Below the pieces are notes generated by a model. The model saw only the letters and a program-made list of their open reading frames with translations, did no database searches and was not told the origin of the DNA. Shown in pieces: positions 63,444-64,000 of a DNA stretch of 64,000 bases; the first letter of the stretch is position 1; each line of letters begins with the position of its first letter. Source of the stretch: Acinetobacter sp. A47 (GTDB taxonomy: Bacteria > Pseudomonadota > Gammaproteobacteria > Pseudomonadales > Moraxellaceae); contig NZ_JSUS01000027.1 in the NCBI RefSeq assembly GCF_000805455.1, forward strand, positions 83,384 through 147,383. The letters are read 5' to 3'. A program made the position numbers and the translations under genes.

Positions 63444-63785
63444 TTATATCTCTTCCCCATGAAACTTCTCCCATGCAATCGATTCCAGATCTCCAGTCAA
63501 TTCATGGGATTGCTCATCCAAAAGCGTATATATGATCTGATGGCGACCAATTGATGCACTGCCATCAAGACCTAACAAAACCGTATACAGGGCATCGGTT
63601 AATGCCTCCGAGACAATTTTCCTGGTTAAAGCAATTTGTTCAGGATTCATCCCGGATTTTTCTAATAAATGTATTCGTGTTATTTCAGAATCAAGCGAGA
63701 AATATCCCTGGATCAGATTTTCTCTTAAAATCTTAAATTCCTCTACAAATTTATCTGAAGTCATGGATAGATTATTATGGATCAC
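63444..63785 (-). CDS. Hypothetical protein
   Basis: A 113-residue soluble acidic protein, with helices around EFKILRENLIQGYF and ALTDALYTVLLGLDGSAS and a C-terminal YTLLDEQSHELTG. No family recognised. GTG 63785 has AGGA ten bases upstream; ATG 63764 is the alternative. It lies between the DUF2007 gene and the rRNA terminator. Confidence 0.6.
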   Translation of the reverse strand: MIHNNLSMTSDKFVEEFKILRENLIQGYFSLDSEITRIHLLEKSGMNPEQIALTRKIVSEALTDALYTVLLGLDGSASIGRHQIIYTLLDEQSHELTGDLESIAWEKFHGEEI

Positions 63786-63877
63786 TTAAATTTCATCCTT
63801 TTATTATTCTGATTTTGCCGAGACAACAATAATATATTTTTCAAAATATGCTATTTATTTTAATTTTTCCAGAGCAT

Positions 63878-63912
63878 AAAAAAACACCCCTAACCATTTG
63901 GTCAGGGGTGTT
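63878..63912 (-). terminator. rrn operon terminator
   Basis: A 13-base-pair stem (AACACCCCTGACC with GGTTAGGGGTGTT on the minus strand, one G-T pair, AAAT loop) is followed leftwards by TTTTT. It is placed 12 bp after the 5S rRNA end. Confidence 0.93.
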
Positions 63913-63923
63913 TCGTATTTAAA

Positions 63924-64000
63924 AGCTGGCGATGACTTACTCTCACATGGCAAGTGCCACACTACCATCAGCGCTAAGAGGTTTCACTTCTGAGTTCGGG
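63924..64000 (-). rRNA. rrf: 5S ribosomal RNA (3' part)
   Basis: The minus strand from 64000 to 63924 reads the 3' two thirds of a gammaproteobacterial 5S rRNA: CCCGAACTCAGAAGTGAAAC, then the GCGCTGATGGTAGTG segment, GTGAGAGTAAGTCATCGCC and the AGCT end. The gene is cut by the window end. The 23S and 16S genes are therefore expected to the right. Confidence 0.95.

Overview
The window looks like a chromosomal segment of an Acinetobacter-type gammaproteobacterium (Moraxellaceae). The evidence is the gene order iscX-ndk-rlmN-pilW-rodZ-ispG-hisS-yfgM-bamB-der, the pdxA-rsmA-apaH, rplM-rpsI-sspA-sspB and tgt-yajC-secD-secF neighbourhoods, and the moderate-to-low GC content. The 3' end of a 5S rRNA gene at the right edge shows that an rrn operon, transcribed leftwards, begins just outside the window. 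The species cannot be fixed from the sequence alone.

Layout. 1-2623: two tandem paralogous membrane proteins (DUF3137-like) and LemA. 2691-2804: a run of four hairpins. 3030-7531: tgt, yajC, secD, secF. 7618-24996: one leftward 17-kb operon encoding an almost complete aryl polyene (APE) pigment pathway, driven by a recognisable sigma-70 promoter at 25060-25087. 25247-35075: leftward housekeeping genes from iscX to der. 35170-37056: a PAP2 phosphatase and a family-4 glycosyltransferase. 37567-40245: pdxA, rsmA, apaH. 41795-44775: rplM, rpsI, sspA, sspB and a tail-anchored unknown. 45158-47637: a roadblock/small-GTPase module. 47989-50274: a secreted sphingomyelinase-like enzyme and a foldase-like partner. 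50328-59551: the acyclic terpene utilization cluster atuA-F with divergent atuR. 59659-60525: an AT-rich orphan gene. 60599-61762: a second acyl-CoA dehydrogenase that carries the same palindromic operator as the atu promoter. 61898-63785: four small conserved or hypothetical genes, then the rRNA end.

How the genes work together. The APE operon holds priming (AMP-ligase, ammonia-lyase), carriers (two ACPs and a phosphopantetheinyl transferase), elongation (two active ketosynthases plus a chain-length-factor-like protein, ketoreductase, two dehydratase activities), release (thioesterase), lipid attachment (two acyltransferases, a GT2) and export (MMPL pump, LolA-like carrier, lipoprotein). Its AMP-ligase and one dehydratase are fused, and its flavoprotein carries a halogenase-type motif. 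The atu genes have the same order as the described Pseudomonas pathway, and three related palindromes define a small local regulon.

The least explained parts are the roadblock/GTPase module with its unknown 322-residue partner, the sphingomyelinase with a lipase-foldase-like neighbour, the orphan gene inside the terpene regulon, and several repeat families. One repeat copy supplies the last codons of pdxA. A 21-nt block is identical between two inverted copies of an approximately 210-bp dispersed element at 26736-26938 and 37202-37416.
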